This document shows positions 33,431 through 42,247 of a DNA stretch of 64,000 nt, piece by piece. The stretch comes from Treponema_I sp045599005 (GTDB lineage: Bacteria; Spirochaetota; Spirochaetia; Treponematales; Treponemataceae). The first letter of the stretch is position 1. The number at the start of each line of letters is the position of its first letter. The stretch spans positions 1 to 64,000 of the forward strand of contig JAZRVF010000002.1 in NCBI GenBank assembly GCA_045599005.1. Direction: 5' to 3'. The notes under the pieces are model-generated. The model worked only from the letters and a program-made list of their open reading frames with translations. It was not told where the DNA came from and made no database searches. Position numbers and translations under genes: made by a program.

Positions 33431-34063
33431 ATGGGCAAATTGATGGAAGCACTTTTCTGCATTTTTTATATCGTTTTCACTTTTATTATCGGAGGCAGGA
33501 TAATTGCCGGGGCCAGAAATCGAAAGGAATATCTGCTTTTTGGAATCATGACACTGGTTCTTGTGGCCGGGGATTCCTTCCATCTGGTGCCCCGCATTCT
33601 TGTGGCTTTTAATCCAGACGGGGATTATCACCTTTCCCTGGGGATCGGCAAACTGATCACCTCAGTGACGATGACACTGTTTTATCTGATCATGTACTAT
33701 GTGTACGGAATCCGTTACAGCTTCAGGAAGAGAGGACTGGAAATCCTGATGATCCTGCTTTCTGCCGCAAGAATCGCTCTCTGCTTTTTTCCGCAGAATG
33801 ACTGGACTGGTGCGGCTCCCGTGCAATGGGGCGTGTACCGCAATATTCCCTTTGTCATCATGGGGATCATCATGGTGGTGCTGTACTTCATCAGGCGTGG
33901 CGACAGAGCTTTCCGGTGGATGTGGCTTGCAGTCACTCTGAGTTTTGCTTTCTACATTCCTGTTGTGCTCTGGGCTGACATAAGCCCCATGATCGGAATG
34001 CTGATGCTGCCGAAAACCTGTATGTACATCTGGATTGTGGTTATGGGCTTGAAGGCTGAGTAA
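33431..34063 (+). CDS. Multi-pass membrane protein, unknown function
   Basis: A 210-residue protein with about seven TM segments, not assigned to a family I can name. The stretch IGGRIIAGARNRKEYLLFGIMTLVLVAGDSFHLVPRI near the N-terminus and the end LPKTCMYIWIVVMGLKAE are the most distinctive. The start ATG at 33431 is preceded by AGGAGG at 33421. It stands alone between the divergent chemoreceptor and the C_GCAxxG_C_C gene. Confidence 0.65.
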   Translation: MGKLMEALFCIFYIVFTFIIGGRIIAGARNRKEYLLFGIMTLVLVAGDSFHLVPRILVAFNPDGDYHLSLGIGKLITSVTMTLFYLIMYYVYGIRYSFRKRGLEILMILLSAARIALCFFPQNDWTGAAPVQWGVYRNIPFVIMGIIMVVLYFIRRGDRAFRWMWLAVTLSFAFYIPVVLWADISPMIGMLMLPKTCMYIWIVVMGLKAE

Positions 34064-34176
34064 CTGAAAATGTACGTGGACTTTATCTGGCGATTTGCTT
34101 TAGAATAAGGGAAGAATGGGTGACAGAATGATTCTGCCGCTGAATGAAAGAAACATTTTTATAGAAGGAAATGACA

Positions 34177-34587
34177 ATGCTGAAGGATTTTCTTGGAAAA
34201 TATTATTTTGACGGAAACTACAACTGTGCGGAATCTTTGCTCCGTGCGGGAAATGAATTTTACAGTCTTGGGCTGCATGACAGAGACATGATTCTGGTGG
34301 GCGCTTACGGTGCCGGCATCCAGACGGGAAACACCTGTGGAGCACTTCTTGGCGCTGCGGCGATTCTTTCAATGAAATATGTTGAGTCAAAGGCTCATGA
34401 GTCAAAGGACATCAAGCCTGTTGTCACCTGTCTGATGGAAAAGTTCAAGGAGAAGTACGGATCAACTCTCTGCTGTGACGTAAAACCTCAGGCTTTCAAA
34501 CCGGAAGTCCGCTGTCTCAGTGCCGTTGAGTCAGCCTGTGACATTCTGGAAAGTGTAATCGCTGATTACGAGAAATCCCGTAAATAA
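34177..34587 (+). CDS. C_GCAxxG_C_C family protein
   Basis: A 136-residue protein of the C_GCAxxG_C_C family (TIGR01909 type). The spaced cysteines are all visible: NCAESLL, then GAYGAGIQTGNTCGALLGAAAIL, then the Cys in VTCLMEKF and the pair in STLCCDVKP. Members are thought to be redox-active or metal-binding, and their function is not settled. The start is set at ATG 34177, six bases after AAGGAA, rather than ATG 34171 next to it. Confidence 0.8.
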   Translation: MLKDFLGKYYFDGNYNCAESLLRAGNEFYSLGLHDRDMILVGAYGAGIQTGNTCGALLGAAAILSMKYVESKAHESKDIKPVVTCLMEKFKEKYGSTLCCDVKPQAFKPEVRCLSAVESACDILESVIADYEKSRK

Positions 34588-34893
34588 TTTTCGGGTTCCA
34601 TGGCGGGCAGTTCTTGAACTGGTTTCAGATGCCCGCTGACTCCTTTCAAAAATCACTTCACAAAAAATCTCAAAAAACTCAAAAAAAAGTTGATTATTGC
34701 CCCTGTTTTTTATACCTTTGTACTCATGGGATTTTTCTGTTCTGCTGAAATTTCCCTTTTTCTGCCGGTTTCGGTGTTATATCAGGAGGTAAGATAAAAG
34801 CCGCGCTTCTGTGGCGGTGTTTTTATCACTGCAAATCTGCGTTGCGGATATTGCTTTATTGACCGTTCCTCACTGGCTTTTATGGGAGGCTGT
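34588..34893. promoter_or_regulatory. Intergenic region before the LolDE-like cluster
   Basis: About 300 bases without a gene. A possible promoter TTGATT (34690-34695), 15 bases, TATACC (34711-34716) is suboptimal in spacing. An isolated AGGAGGT (34785) has no start codon at a usable distance. The ribosome-binding site of the ATPase (GGGAGG) is at the end. Nothing else is clear. Confidence 0.3.
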
Positions 34894-35745
34894 ATGGCTG
34901 TTATTACGTTGGATTCTGTAAAAAAAGTGTATCCGCTTGGAAAGCAGAAAGTTGAAGCTGTAAAAGGTATTTCATTCAATATTGAAAAAGGCGAGTTTGC
35001 CGCAATCTCAGGTCCCTCCGGATCAGGAAAATCCACACTGCTCAATATGGTGGGACTGATTGATCTTCCTTCCAGTGGAAGAATCATAATTGACGGGATT
35101 GATGTTTACGATGGCTTTGAACTTGAGAACACGGTTCTTGATGCTGACAGACTGAACAATTATGTGGAGAAGAAAGACAGAAACGCAAAAAAAATAAAGA
35201 CGACAATTCCTAATAAACTTGACCGCCGCATCACCGGTCTGCGCCGTTCCCACCTGGGATTCATCTTCCAGACTTTCAATCTTATTCCGGTTCTCAATGT
35301 CTATGAAAACATTGAATTCCCGCTGCTTCTTGAATCAAAGGACAAGACTCTTGCCTGTCCCGTAGACAGCTTCTCAAGAAAAGAGAAAGAGGACTGGATC
35401 CGTTACCTTATGGAAAAAGTCGGGCTTGCTGACTGGGAAAAACATAAACCTTCCGAACTTTCAGGCGGTCAGCGTCAGCGTGTTGCAATTGCCCGCGCCC
35501 TTGTTACAAAGGCACCGGTGATCCTTGCTGACGAACCTACAGCAAACCTTGACTCAGTGAACAGCAGCCAGATTCTCAGACTTATGAAAGACCTGAACAA
35601 GGATCCTGAACTGCAGACAACCTTCATTTTCTCAACTCATGACAGCCGCATTGTTGATATGTGTGACCATGTCGTACATATTTTTGACGGACTTGTAAAA
35701 CAGGACGAGTACAAGGCCGGAAGTGACATTTACGGTGAAGCGTAA
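34894..35745 (+). CDS. ABC transporter ATPase, LolD/MacB-like
   Basis: A 283-residue ATPase. Walker A GPSGSGKST lies at 40-48, the Q-loop Gln at 126, the signature LSGGQRQRV near 189-197, and Walker B VILADEP near 209-215. The family that pairs with FtsX-like permeases (LolCDE, MacB) is usually about 225-235 residues. The extra length comes mainly from a charged insertion at about 73-115 between Walker A and the Q-loop, including EKKDRNAKKIKTT. The start is ATG 34894 after GGGAGG. Two permeases follow directly. It probably powers movement of lipoproteins or lipids out of the inner membrane. Confidence 0.88.
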   Translation: MAVITLDSVKKVYPLGKQKVEAVKGISFNIEKGEFAAISGPSGSGKSTLLNMVGLIDLPSSGRIIIDGIDVYDGFELENTVLDADRLNNYVEKKDRNAKKIKTTIPNKLDRRITGLRRSHLGFIFQTFNLIPVLNVYENIEFPLLLESKDKTLACPVDSFSRKEKEDWIRYLMEKVGLADWEKHKPSELSGGQRQRVAIARALVTKAPVILADEPTANLDSVNSSQILRLMKDLNKDPELQTTFIFSTHDSRIVDMCDHVVHIFDGLVKQDEYKAGSDIYGEA

Positions 35746-35760
35746 GCAGGAGCGGTACGG

Positions 35761-37428
35761 ATGGGAGTAATATTCAGATTAGCCATAAGGAACCTTACGG
35801 AACATAAGACAAAGACGATCATTATTTCGCTGTTCCTTATTTTCGGCATTGCAATCGTAATCATGGGAAACTCTTTTCTTGAGTCCATCAACCGCGGACT
35901 TGAGAAAGATTTCCGTGCCCACTACACGGGCGATATCGCTGTAGGAATCAATCCTGACCGTGGTGTCCTGATTGATCTTTTCGGTGTCACATCAATGAAC
36001 TTTACCGGTGAGATTCCCCAGATTCCTGCGATTCCGGATCTTGAGCGTGTGTCAGAAATTCTTGCCGGTTATGACGAACTGTATTCTGATACAAAACTGA
36101 TCAGTGCCAATGTCCTTGTTGCCTACGGTCTTGAGATGGATCTTTCCGGGATTCTTGACAGGGACGACCTTTCTTTTGATGACCTGCCAGTGTCCATTCT
36201 TTTCGGCGTTGAAGACAGTTCCTACTGGGAAACTTTTCCGGGACTGCACTTTATTGACGGAAAGTATCCGGCCCCTGACACCAATGAAGTCATCATTGAT
36301 ACACGTGTGAAAAATGCTTTTGAAAGCCTTTACCGCCGTCCGCTGAATGTGGGTGACACTATCCTGATCGCAGGCGCAAATATGAAAGGCATTGTCCGTG
36401 AGGCTGTTGTCAGCGGTATTTTCAACCCGCCTGATGAAAACTCTGCGATGTTCCAGATCATCTACTGTAATCCCAGTCTTGCCCGCAGTTTTGCAGACCT
36501 GACATACGGCGCCGGTTTTGTAAGCGAGCTGCCTTCTGATATTGACCTTTCTCTCGGCAGTATGAGTGAGGAAGAGCTTTTTGGCGGTGCATCAGACTTT
36601 GAGGATTTTTCTTTTGACGACATCAGCTTTGACAGTTTCAGCTTTGGTGATGACAGCGGTTTTGTTTTTGACGATGCCGGCTTTGACACTTTCGCTTTCG
36701 GCGATGACCTGTTCGCATTTGACAACGGTTTTGATGAATTCGGCTTTGACGAAGAATCACTGCTTTCCGATGATATCGACTTTGACGCAATCCTCGGTGA
36801 CACAACTCTCCGTGACCAGCTGAACAGAACCGATGACGGAGCCTGGAACTTTATTCTTACAAAGGTGAAACATCCGGGACAGACTGAAAAACTGATCGCT
36901 GAACTGAACCGGCGTTTCAAGGAAGAAGGTCTCAATGTCCGTGCAATTGGCTGGAAAGACGCAGCCGCAAGCTACACTGATACAGTTGAGGGACTGGGCT
37001 TCATCTTCAATCTGCTGATCATCATTCTTGCAGTTGTTGTTTTCATCATCATCATGAATACAATGACAGTAAGCGTAATCGAGCGGACCGGTGAAATCGG
37101 AACAATGCGTGCCATCGGTGCTGAGAAGAAGTTTGTCCGCCGTCTGTTCTTTACTGAGACGCTCTGTCTCACTTCAGTTTCTTCCCTGATCGGCATTATC
37201 GTAGCCTTTATTGCAATGGGAATTTTCAACAGCTGCAATATTGTGATCACCAATTCAATTGCAAAAATGATTCTCGGAGGCGGTCTTCTGCATTTCAGTC
37301 CCACCTTTACGATCATTGCAGCAACTGTGTTTGTGGCTCTTGCAGGAAGTGTCCTGAGTAATCTGTACCCGGTCGGTTCAGCTCTCAAGATCACTCCATT
37401 GAAAGCACTCTCAAAAGCAGACAACTGA
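35761..37428 (+). CDS. FtsX-like ABC permease with Phe/Asp-rich insertion
   Basis: A 555-residue permease of the LolE/MacB_FtsX type. TM1 spans about 17-37, then a large periplasmic domain, then three TM segments in the last 140 residues (about 415-440, 465-490 and 515-540) with the FtsX motif ERTGEIGTMRAIGAEKKFVRRLFFTE. Within the periplasmic part, residues about 275-345 are a low-complexity run of Phe, Asp and Gly (FSFDDISFDSFSFGDD, AGFDTFAFGDD, NGFDEFGFDEE). This is unusual for the family. The same composition occurs in the outer-membrane protein four genes downstream. It is the second gene of the cluster. Confidence 0.85.
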   Translation: MGVIFRLAIRNLTEHKTKTIIISLFLIFGIAIVIMGNSFLESINRGLEKDFRAHYTGDIAVGINPDRGVLIDLFGVTSMNFTGEIPQIPAIPDLERVSEILAGYDELYSDTKLISANVLVAYGLEMDLSGILDRDDLSFDDLPVSILFGVEDSSYWETFPGLHFIDGKYPAPDTNEVIIDTRVKNAFESLYRRPLNVGDTILIAGANMKGIVREAVVSGIFNPPDENSAMFQIIYCNPSLARSFADLTYGAGFVSELPSDIDLSLGSMSEEELFGGASDFEDFSFDDISFDSFSFGDDSGFVFDDAGFDTFAFGDDLFAFDNGFDEFGFDEESLLSDDIDFDAILGDTTLRDQLNRTDDGAWNFILTKVKHPGQTEKLIAELNRRFKEEGLNVRAIGWKDAAASYTDTVEGLGFIFNLLIIILAVVVFIIIMNTMTVSVIERTGEIGTMRAIGAEKKFVRRLFFTETLCLTSVSSLIGIIVAFIAMGIFNSCNIVITNSIAKMILGGGLLHFSPTFTIIAATVFVALAGSVLSNLYPVGSALKITPLKALSKADN

Positions 37429-37449
37429 TTACAGTACAGGAGAAACCTA

Positions 37450-38790
37450 ATGAATAAAACATTGCATCTTGCTTTAAGGAATCTGACCCGCCAGAAACGA
37501 AGAAATGCAATTCTTGCCATTGCCATTGCATTCGGTTTTTTTGTTGTGACTGCCATTGACGGACTTACAACCGGTATGGTGGGCAACCTTGAGGACATGA
37601 TTACCCAGATGACCGGCGGTTCTGTCATGATTGCCGGTTATGAGAAAATCCCTTCCGAGGAGGAAGGCGGAAAAGACAAAGTTGTACATATCATCCGCGA
37701 CAGAGACTACATCCAGAGACTGGTCGAGGACAACGACATTGATTATAAGTATTTCTCCAGGTTTACAAGAAGCTCCGGACAGCTTCTCTTCAATGGCAAA
37801 AAATCCATCGCAACGATGTATGGACGTGATCTTTCGGAACCGGAACTCCTTGATACTTTCCAGGTGATTGAGGGTAGCCTTGACAATCTTTCTGATCCGC
37901 ATGCCCTGGTGATCGGGAAATCAATAGCTGACAGCATGAACCTTGCGCCGGGAGATTCTGTGGTTTACACAACTTCCACAATCTACGGACAGAATGAAGT
38001 AGGGGACTTTACTGTTGTTGCAATAATTAAGGAAAACAATCTTCTGAGCAGCATGCAGACTTACACTCATATCAAGACTCTGAATGCTCTGGTCGGGCTG
38101 CCTGAGGACGGTTACTCATCATTCTCGATTTTCCTTAAGGACAGAAACAAACAGGATGCTGTTGCCACAAAACTTGAGAATCTGATCCGTCAGGACGGAA
38201 TCCCGGTATCAAGCAGGCTTATTGCCTATCAGACAAATCCCAATGCGCCTGCTGCCGGAATTACCAAACAGTTCACAACCGATGAATACCAGTGGGAAGG
38301 AACAAAATACGGAGTTGAAACCCTTGCTGACGCGATTCCCCAGATCAAGACGATTCTTTCCATTGTCCACATTGTCACCACTGTGATTCTGCTGGTGATT
38401 CTTCTGATTGTAATGGTCGGTGTAAGCAACACATACCGCATGGTCCTTTATGAACGCATACGTGAAATCGGAACAATGCGCGCTGTGGGCATGACAGGTA
38501 AAACAACCGGAAAAGTTTTCACAACGGAAGCAGTCGTTCTCTGTGTTATCGGTGCTTTTATGGGACTGGTTCTGTCGGTTCTTGTGATGGGAATCATCCA
38601 TCTTATTCCCATTCACAATGAATCACTTTCATTCTTCCTCCACAACGGACACTTTACATTCAGTCTTTCTTTGGGAACTGTGATCGTCCAGTATCTGCTG
38701 CTTATCGGTCTGACAACCCTTGCGGTCCGCGGTACAGCAAAAAAAGCGGCTGCACTGAGTCCGGCGGAAGCATTGCGGAGTATCAAATAA
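37450..38790 (+). CDS. FtsX-like ABC permease (second, LolC/E-like)
   Basis: A 446-residue permease paired with the one upstream. TM1 spans about 17-37. The periplasmic domain (about 45-300) lacks the Phe/Asp-rich insertion. Three C-terminal TM segments carry the motif ERIREIGTMRAVGMTGKTTGKVFTTEA. The ribosome-binding site is AGGAGAA. The two different permeases plus one ATPase match the LolC-LolE-LolD layout. The genes immediately downstream encode periplasmic and outer-membrane partners. Confidence 0.87.
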   Translation: MNKTLHLALRNLTRQKRRNAILAIAIAFGFFVVTAIDGLTTGMVGNLEDMITQMTGGSVMIAGYEKIPSEEEGGKDKVVHIIRDRDYIQRLVEDNDIDYKYFSRFTRSSGQLLFNGKKSIATMYGRDLSEPELLDTFQVIEGSLDNLSDPHALVIGKSIADSMNLAPGDSVVYTTSTIYGQNEVGDFTVVAIIKENNLLSSMQTYTHIKTLNALVGLPEDGYSSFSIFLKDRNKQDAVATKLENLIRQDGIPVSSRLIAYQTNPNAPAAGITKQFTTDEYQWEGTKYGVETLADAIPQIKTILSIVHIVTTVILLVILLIVMVGVSNTYRMVLYERIREIGTMRAVGMTGKTTGKVFTTEAVVLCVIGAFMGLVLSVLVMGIIHLIPIHNESLSFFLHNGHFTFSLSLGTVIVQYLLLIGLTTLAVRGTAKKAAALSPAEALRSIK

Positions 38791-38856
38791 AACGAACAGT
38801 GCCGTCATGATTCAATGGCGGATCTGGTGCGAATCTTTTTTTATAAGGAACAGGAT

Positions 38857-39639
38857 ATGACAAAAGGAAAAACAATTACTGCATTTGCGTTTATTCTTCT
38901 GATGATTGCCGGTACAGCCGCTGCTCAGAGCAGTAAGGTTGATGCGGCAACCGCAGAGAAAGCGTTCCAGATTATGGAATCAACGGGTGAAGTTCTTGCC
39001 TATCACGGAGACTATTCCGCAACAATCTCACTGATCATCGAAAAGCCCGGAAAACCTGACGACAGCCTTCAGTACAAGATCTTTGAGCGTACTGATAAAG
39101 ACCTTATGACCATTGTCCAGCTTTTTCCTGAAGCAGACAAAGGTAACGGTTATCTCCGCGATGGTGACAACATCTGGTCCTATGATCCGATCAGCCGCAA
39201 ATTCACTCATACAAGCATCAAGGAAGCATTGGGCGATTCTGATGTAAAACTTGATGACGTGAATCAGTCCAAGACAAGATGGCGGGACAACTACAATGTT
39301 GAGAAAGTTGCGGCCGGTAAACTTGGCAGCTATTCTGTGTACATGATCACTCTTGTGGCAAAGACAACTGAGCCCAGTTATGCAAAATCCGTTTATTACG
39401 TAAGACAGGATATTCCTCTTATTGTCAAGGAAGAGGATTATTCCGGCTCTGACCGTCTGATGCGTACGACTCTTATTCCCAAGTATGCAAAGGTTCCGGC
39501 AGGTTATGTTCCCACTCAGCTGATCATGCGTGACGAGCTTAATCCCGGTGAGCAGACTCAGCAGATTGTCTCAGATCTGTCTTTTGCCGCGCTTCCGGAC
39601 CGTATCTTTACAAAGGCTTATCTTGAGGGCTTGAACTGA
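38857..39639 (+). CDS. LolA-like outer membrane lipoprotein-sorting protein
   Basis: A 260-residue periplasmic protein with a cleavable signal peptide (MTKGKTITAFAFILLMIAGTAAAQ). It resembles the LolA-like/'outer membrane lipoprotein-sorting' proteins: a concave beta sheet built from strands such as LRDGDNIWSYDPISRKFTHTS, SYSVYMITLVAKTTEPSYAKSVYYVRQDIPLIVKEEDYSGSDRLMRTTLIPKYA. Such proteins ferry lipid-modified cargo across the periplasm. The start ATG at 38857 follows AAGGAACAGG. It lies between the permeases and the outer-membrane protein, which suggests one trans-envelope route. Confidence 0.82.
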   Translation: MTKGKTITAFAFILLMIAGTAAAQSSKVDAATAEKAFQIMESTGEVLAYHGDYSATISLIIEKPGKPDDSLQYKIFERTDKDLMTIVQLFPEADKGNGYLRDGDNIWSYDPISRKFTHTSIKEALGDSDVKLDDVNQSKTRWRDNYNVEKVAAGKLGSYSVYMITLVAKTTEPSYAKSVYYVRQDIPLIVKEEDYSGSDRLMRTTLIPKYAKVPAGYVPTQLIMRDELNPGEQTQQIVSDLSFAALPDRIFTKAYLEGLN

Positions 39640-39702
39640 CAAACTTAGATTCTCGCCATCCGTGGCTCGCCGCTTGCCGCGGGGGCTTTAAAAGGAGTAT
39701 TC

Positions 39703-41286
39703 ATGAAACGTTTATCCGTAATCTGCATGGCACTGGTAATGCTCTGCAGCACAGTTTTCGTTCTGACAGCCCAGTCTTCGGACGATGCTTTCTTCTGGGA
39801 TGATTCTGCTTTCTTTACAGACAGCGGTTTTGATGATTTTGGCTTTGACACCGGTGATGATTCTTTTTTCTGGGATGATTCTGTTTTCTTTGGTGACGGC
39901 AGTTTTGATGACTCTGGTTTTGCTGACATCACTTTCGGAGAGGACGATGTGCTTTTCTCTGCCGGTGATGACGACTGGTTCGGTGATGACAGCGGAATAG
40001 AAGTGTTTGATGAAAAGACTGTGACCAGTGCAGAGACTGCTGCAGCTGCTGCCGCAGTGTTCAATGCAGGTTCAATCAAAATCGGCGGAAGTTTCAGTTC
40101 TTCTGTGTCTTCATCTGTTGTGCTTTATGCAGACAATGATGACAGTTTCGGAAAGCGGCTTGAGAATGCCACGATTGCGCCTGCTCTGTCAGGAACTGTG
40201 TCTCTTGATGCACGGCCCACAGACAGTCTCCGCATGTACATGAAAGTGGCTCTGGCCTATCCTTTCAACACAACCGGAATGATTCCCTTCGGAACTTCAA
40301 TTACTCTGTCACCTTCTGCCGTCCCTATGAAACCTCAGACTCTGCTTTCACCGGTTCCTGTGACAATCAGTAATTTCTTCAATGTAAAGGAAATGTTCAC
40401 GGACTTCTCTGTAAATGACAGAGCATTCTTCCGTTTCGGACTGCACACTGTTTCCTGGGGAACCGGCTACTTTTTCAGCCCTGTGTCAGACATAATCAAC
40501 ACAAGTTCCATTGATCCCCAGAATACATCGGAGCAGGTCAACGGCAGTCTGAACCTTCGTACACAGGTTATTTTCCCCGGCAGCCAGAACTGTCTGTGGC
40601 TTTATGCAATTCCTGCCGTAGGAAAACTGCAGGACAGTGCCATCGCCGGAAAAGCAGACATTGTGATCGGTGCCTGTGAACTTAGTACTGGAATGTTCTG
40701 GAAATACAGGAATGCTCCGAAAGCCATGCTTACCGTAAGCTCAAGCATTTTCAAGAATGTAAGCGTCTTCGGAGAGGCTGTTTATGAATACGGTGCCGCT
40801 TCTGAATGGAAAGCCGATGATTCTTTTAAGGACAAAACTTCAATTTTCAAGGCAACTGCCGGATTCAGTTATTACTGGAAAGAGCCTAAAATCATGATGG
40901 CCGGTCAGTATTATTATGACGGCAACAACAAAGATGATCTGCTGAATGTACAGGGAATCCGCATTCCAAGCCTTACTTACGGACACAACGCGGCTTTTAT
41001 GGTTTCATTCGGAAAAATTCCTTTCCTTGACAAAGTGACAACCTCTATATTCGCAATGGCCAATTTCGGAAGAGAGGATATTCCTGCCGGTTCTCTTGAA
41101 GTGCTTGGTTCTCTTGGAATCCCGGACAGTTTCCTCAGTTCCGGTACGGTTACCGTAAACCTGTCTTACAGTCCTGCGGAAAACATTAATCTTGGTGCGG
41201 GCACAGTCCTCACCTGGAAAGATTTTGATTCCAGACCGGAACTTTCTGTAAAACTTTCCGCAACTCTTGGCGGTGGAAAATTCTAA
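39703..41286 (+). CDS. Predicted outer-membrane beta-barrel with Phe/Asp-rich N-terminus
   Basis: A 527-residue protein. A signal peptide (about 1-24, ending LTAQ) is followed by residues about 26-105 rich in Phe, Asp, Gly and Trp. There the phrase FFWDDS(A/V)FF occurs twice, 25 residues apart, with GFDDFGFD and DDDWFGDDSG. The rest alternates amphipathic strands with aromatic ends (LRMYMKVALAYPF, KIMMAGQYYYDG, ELSVKLSATLGGGKF), typical of an outer-membrane barrel. It is the last gene of the LolDE-like cluster. The family is not identified with certainty. A nucleoside hydrolase gene follows after 15 bases. Confidence 0.72.
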   Translation: MKRLSVICMALVMLCSTVFVLTAQSSDDAFFWDDSAFFTDSGFDDFGFDTGDDSFFWDDSVFFGDGSFDDSGFADITFGEDDVLFSAGDDDWFGDDSGIEVFDEKTVTSAETAAAAAAVFNAGSIKIGGSFSSSVSSSVVLYADNDDSFGKRLENATIAPALSGTVSLDARPTDSLRMYMKVALAYPFNTTGMIPFGTSITLSPSAVPMKPQTLLSPVPVTISNFFNVKEMFTDFSVNDRAFFRFGLHTVSWGTGYFFSPVSDIINTSSIDPQNTSEQVNGSLNLRTQVIFPGSQNCLWLYAIPAVGKLQDSAIAGKADIVIGACELSTGMFWKYRNAPKAMLTVSSSIFKNVSVFGEAVYEYGAASEWKADDSFKDKTSIFKATAGFSYYWKEPKIMMAGQYYYDGNNKDDLLNVQGIRIPSLTYGHNAAFMVSFGKIPFLDKVTTSIFAMANFGREDIPAGSLEVLGSLGIPDSFLSSGTVTVNLSYSPAENINLGAGTVLTWKDFDSRPELSVKLSATLGGGKF

Positions 41287-41301
41287 TAGAAAGAGGTTTT
41301 T

Positions 41302-42204
41302 ATGCCACTGAATTTTGATGTTCCTGATTATAAGAAAATCCGTGTGATTATTGATACCGATGCAGCCTGTGAGGCAGACGATCCTTTTGCCATTGCCCAT
41401 GGACTTATGAGTCCTAAACTGATTGTTAAAGGAATCCTTGCGGAACATTTTAACTGCGAGGGCAGTGTTGAGCGGAGTTACCGGGAGATTCAGACTGTGC
41501 TGGAATGCATGGGTAAAGATGTTCCTTATTTTATGGGACAGAAAGCCGGCATCTCAGAAGACAGAGATGTTTCTCCTGCGGTGGATTTTCTGATTCAGGA
41601 AGCCCTGGCGGAAGATGACAAACCGCTTTTCGTTCTCTGTCAGGGAGCTATTACAAATCTTGCGGTGGCTCTCGAAAAATGTCCCCGGATCAAGGACAGG
41701 ATGACGGTCATTTGGATCGGAACTCACGGGGCGGCTCCATACAAAGCTCCATGGCGTGAATTCAATGCCGGAAATGATGTTGCCGCGGCGAATCTTGTTC
41801 TTGGGTCAGGGGTGAGACTCTGGCTTGTTCCTTCAACTGTCTACGGAACAATAACAATCGGAATCGCGGAGATTCAGCGGCGGATTGGTCCATGTGGCCG
41901 GATTGGAAAACATCTTTTTGAACAGCTGGTGGCCTATAACAGTTCAGAAGGAGCCGGCTGGACACAGGGGGAAAGCTGGTCCCTTGGTGATTCACCTGCA
42001 ATCGCTCTTGCAGTCAATCCCAACTGCGGCCAGTACATTGAAGTGCCGGCCCCCGTCATTGCAGAAGATGACACTTCATCCATGATCGGTTCCCTGATGG
42101 GAAAGACCATGCCGGTGGTAAGAATTTACACATCTGTTGATTCCCGTTACATACTGGAAGATCTGATTTCCAAACTTGAACTGAATTATCCGCCTGAAAA
42201 ATAA
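41302..42204 (+). CDS. Inosine-uridine nucleoside hydrolase family protein
   Basis: A 300-residue nucleoside hydrolase, cleaving the N-glycosidic bond of ribonucleosides with a Ca2+ ion. The N-terminal Asp cluster reads IDTDAACEADDPFAI (family: DTDxGxDDA), and GAITNLAVALEKCP and FNAGNDVAAANLVLGSG match later motifs. The Asp cluster departs from the consensus (AACEADD), so substrate or activity may differ. No signal peptide, so cytoplasmic. It begins 15 bases after the outer-membrane protein gene and may be read from the same transcript. Confidence 0.8.
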   Translation: MPLNFDVPDYKKIRVIIDTDAACEADDPFAIAHGLMSPKLIVKGILAEHFNCEGSVERSYREIQTVLECMGKDVPYFMGQKAGISEDRDVSPAVDFLIQEALAEDDKPLFVLCQGAITNLAVALEKCPRIKDRMTVIWIGTHGAAPYKAPWREFNAGNDVAAANLVLGSGVRLWLVPSTVYGTITIGIAEIQRRIGPCGRIGKHLFEQLVAYNSSEGAGWTQGESWSLGDSPAIALAVNPNCGQYIEVPAPVIAEDDTSSMIGSLMGKTMPVVRIYTSVDSRYILEDLISKLELNYPPEK

Positions 42205-42212
42205 AGTTTCTG

Positions 42213-42241
42213 TTGACTTTTATACCCCCTGGGGGTATATT
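42213..42241 (+). promoter_or_regulatory. Promoter of csoR-copA with CsoR operator in the spacer
   Basis: TTGACT (42213-42218), 17 bases, TATATT (42236-42241). The palindrome TATACCCCCTGGGGGTATA (42221-42239; 9-base arms around one T) fills the spacer and overlaps the -10. GC-rich palindromes of this kind are CsoR operators, so apo-CsoR binding would block RNA polymerase until Cu(I) arrives. Confidence 0.8.
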
Positions 42242-42247
42242 CAGGAC

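Noticed and set aside
34785..34830. Possible leader peptide or riboswitch before the Lol-like ATPase
   Set aside because: AGGAGGT is not followed by a start codon at workable distance, and no known riboswitch core is visible.
39645..40079. Minus-strand Ser/Lys/Pro-rich frame opposite the Phe/Asp-rich repeats
   Set aside because: Its composition is simply the complement of GAT/GAC/TTT-rich repeats, with no start signals.
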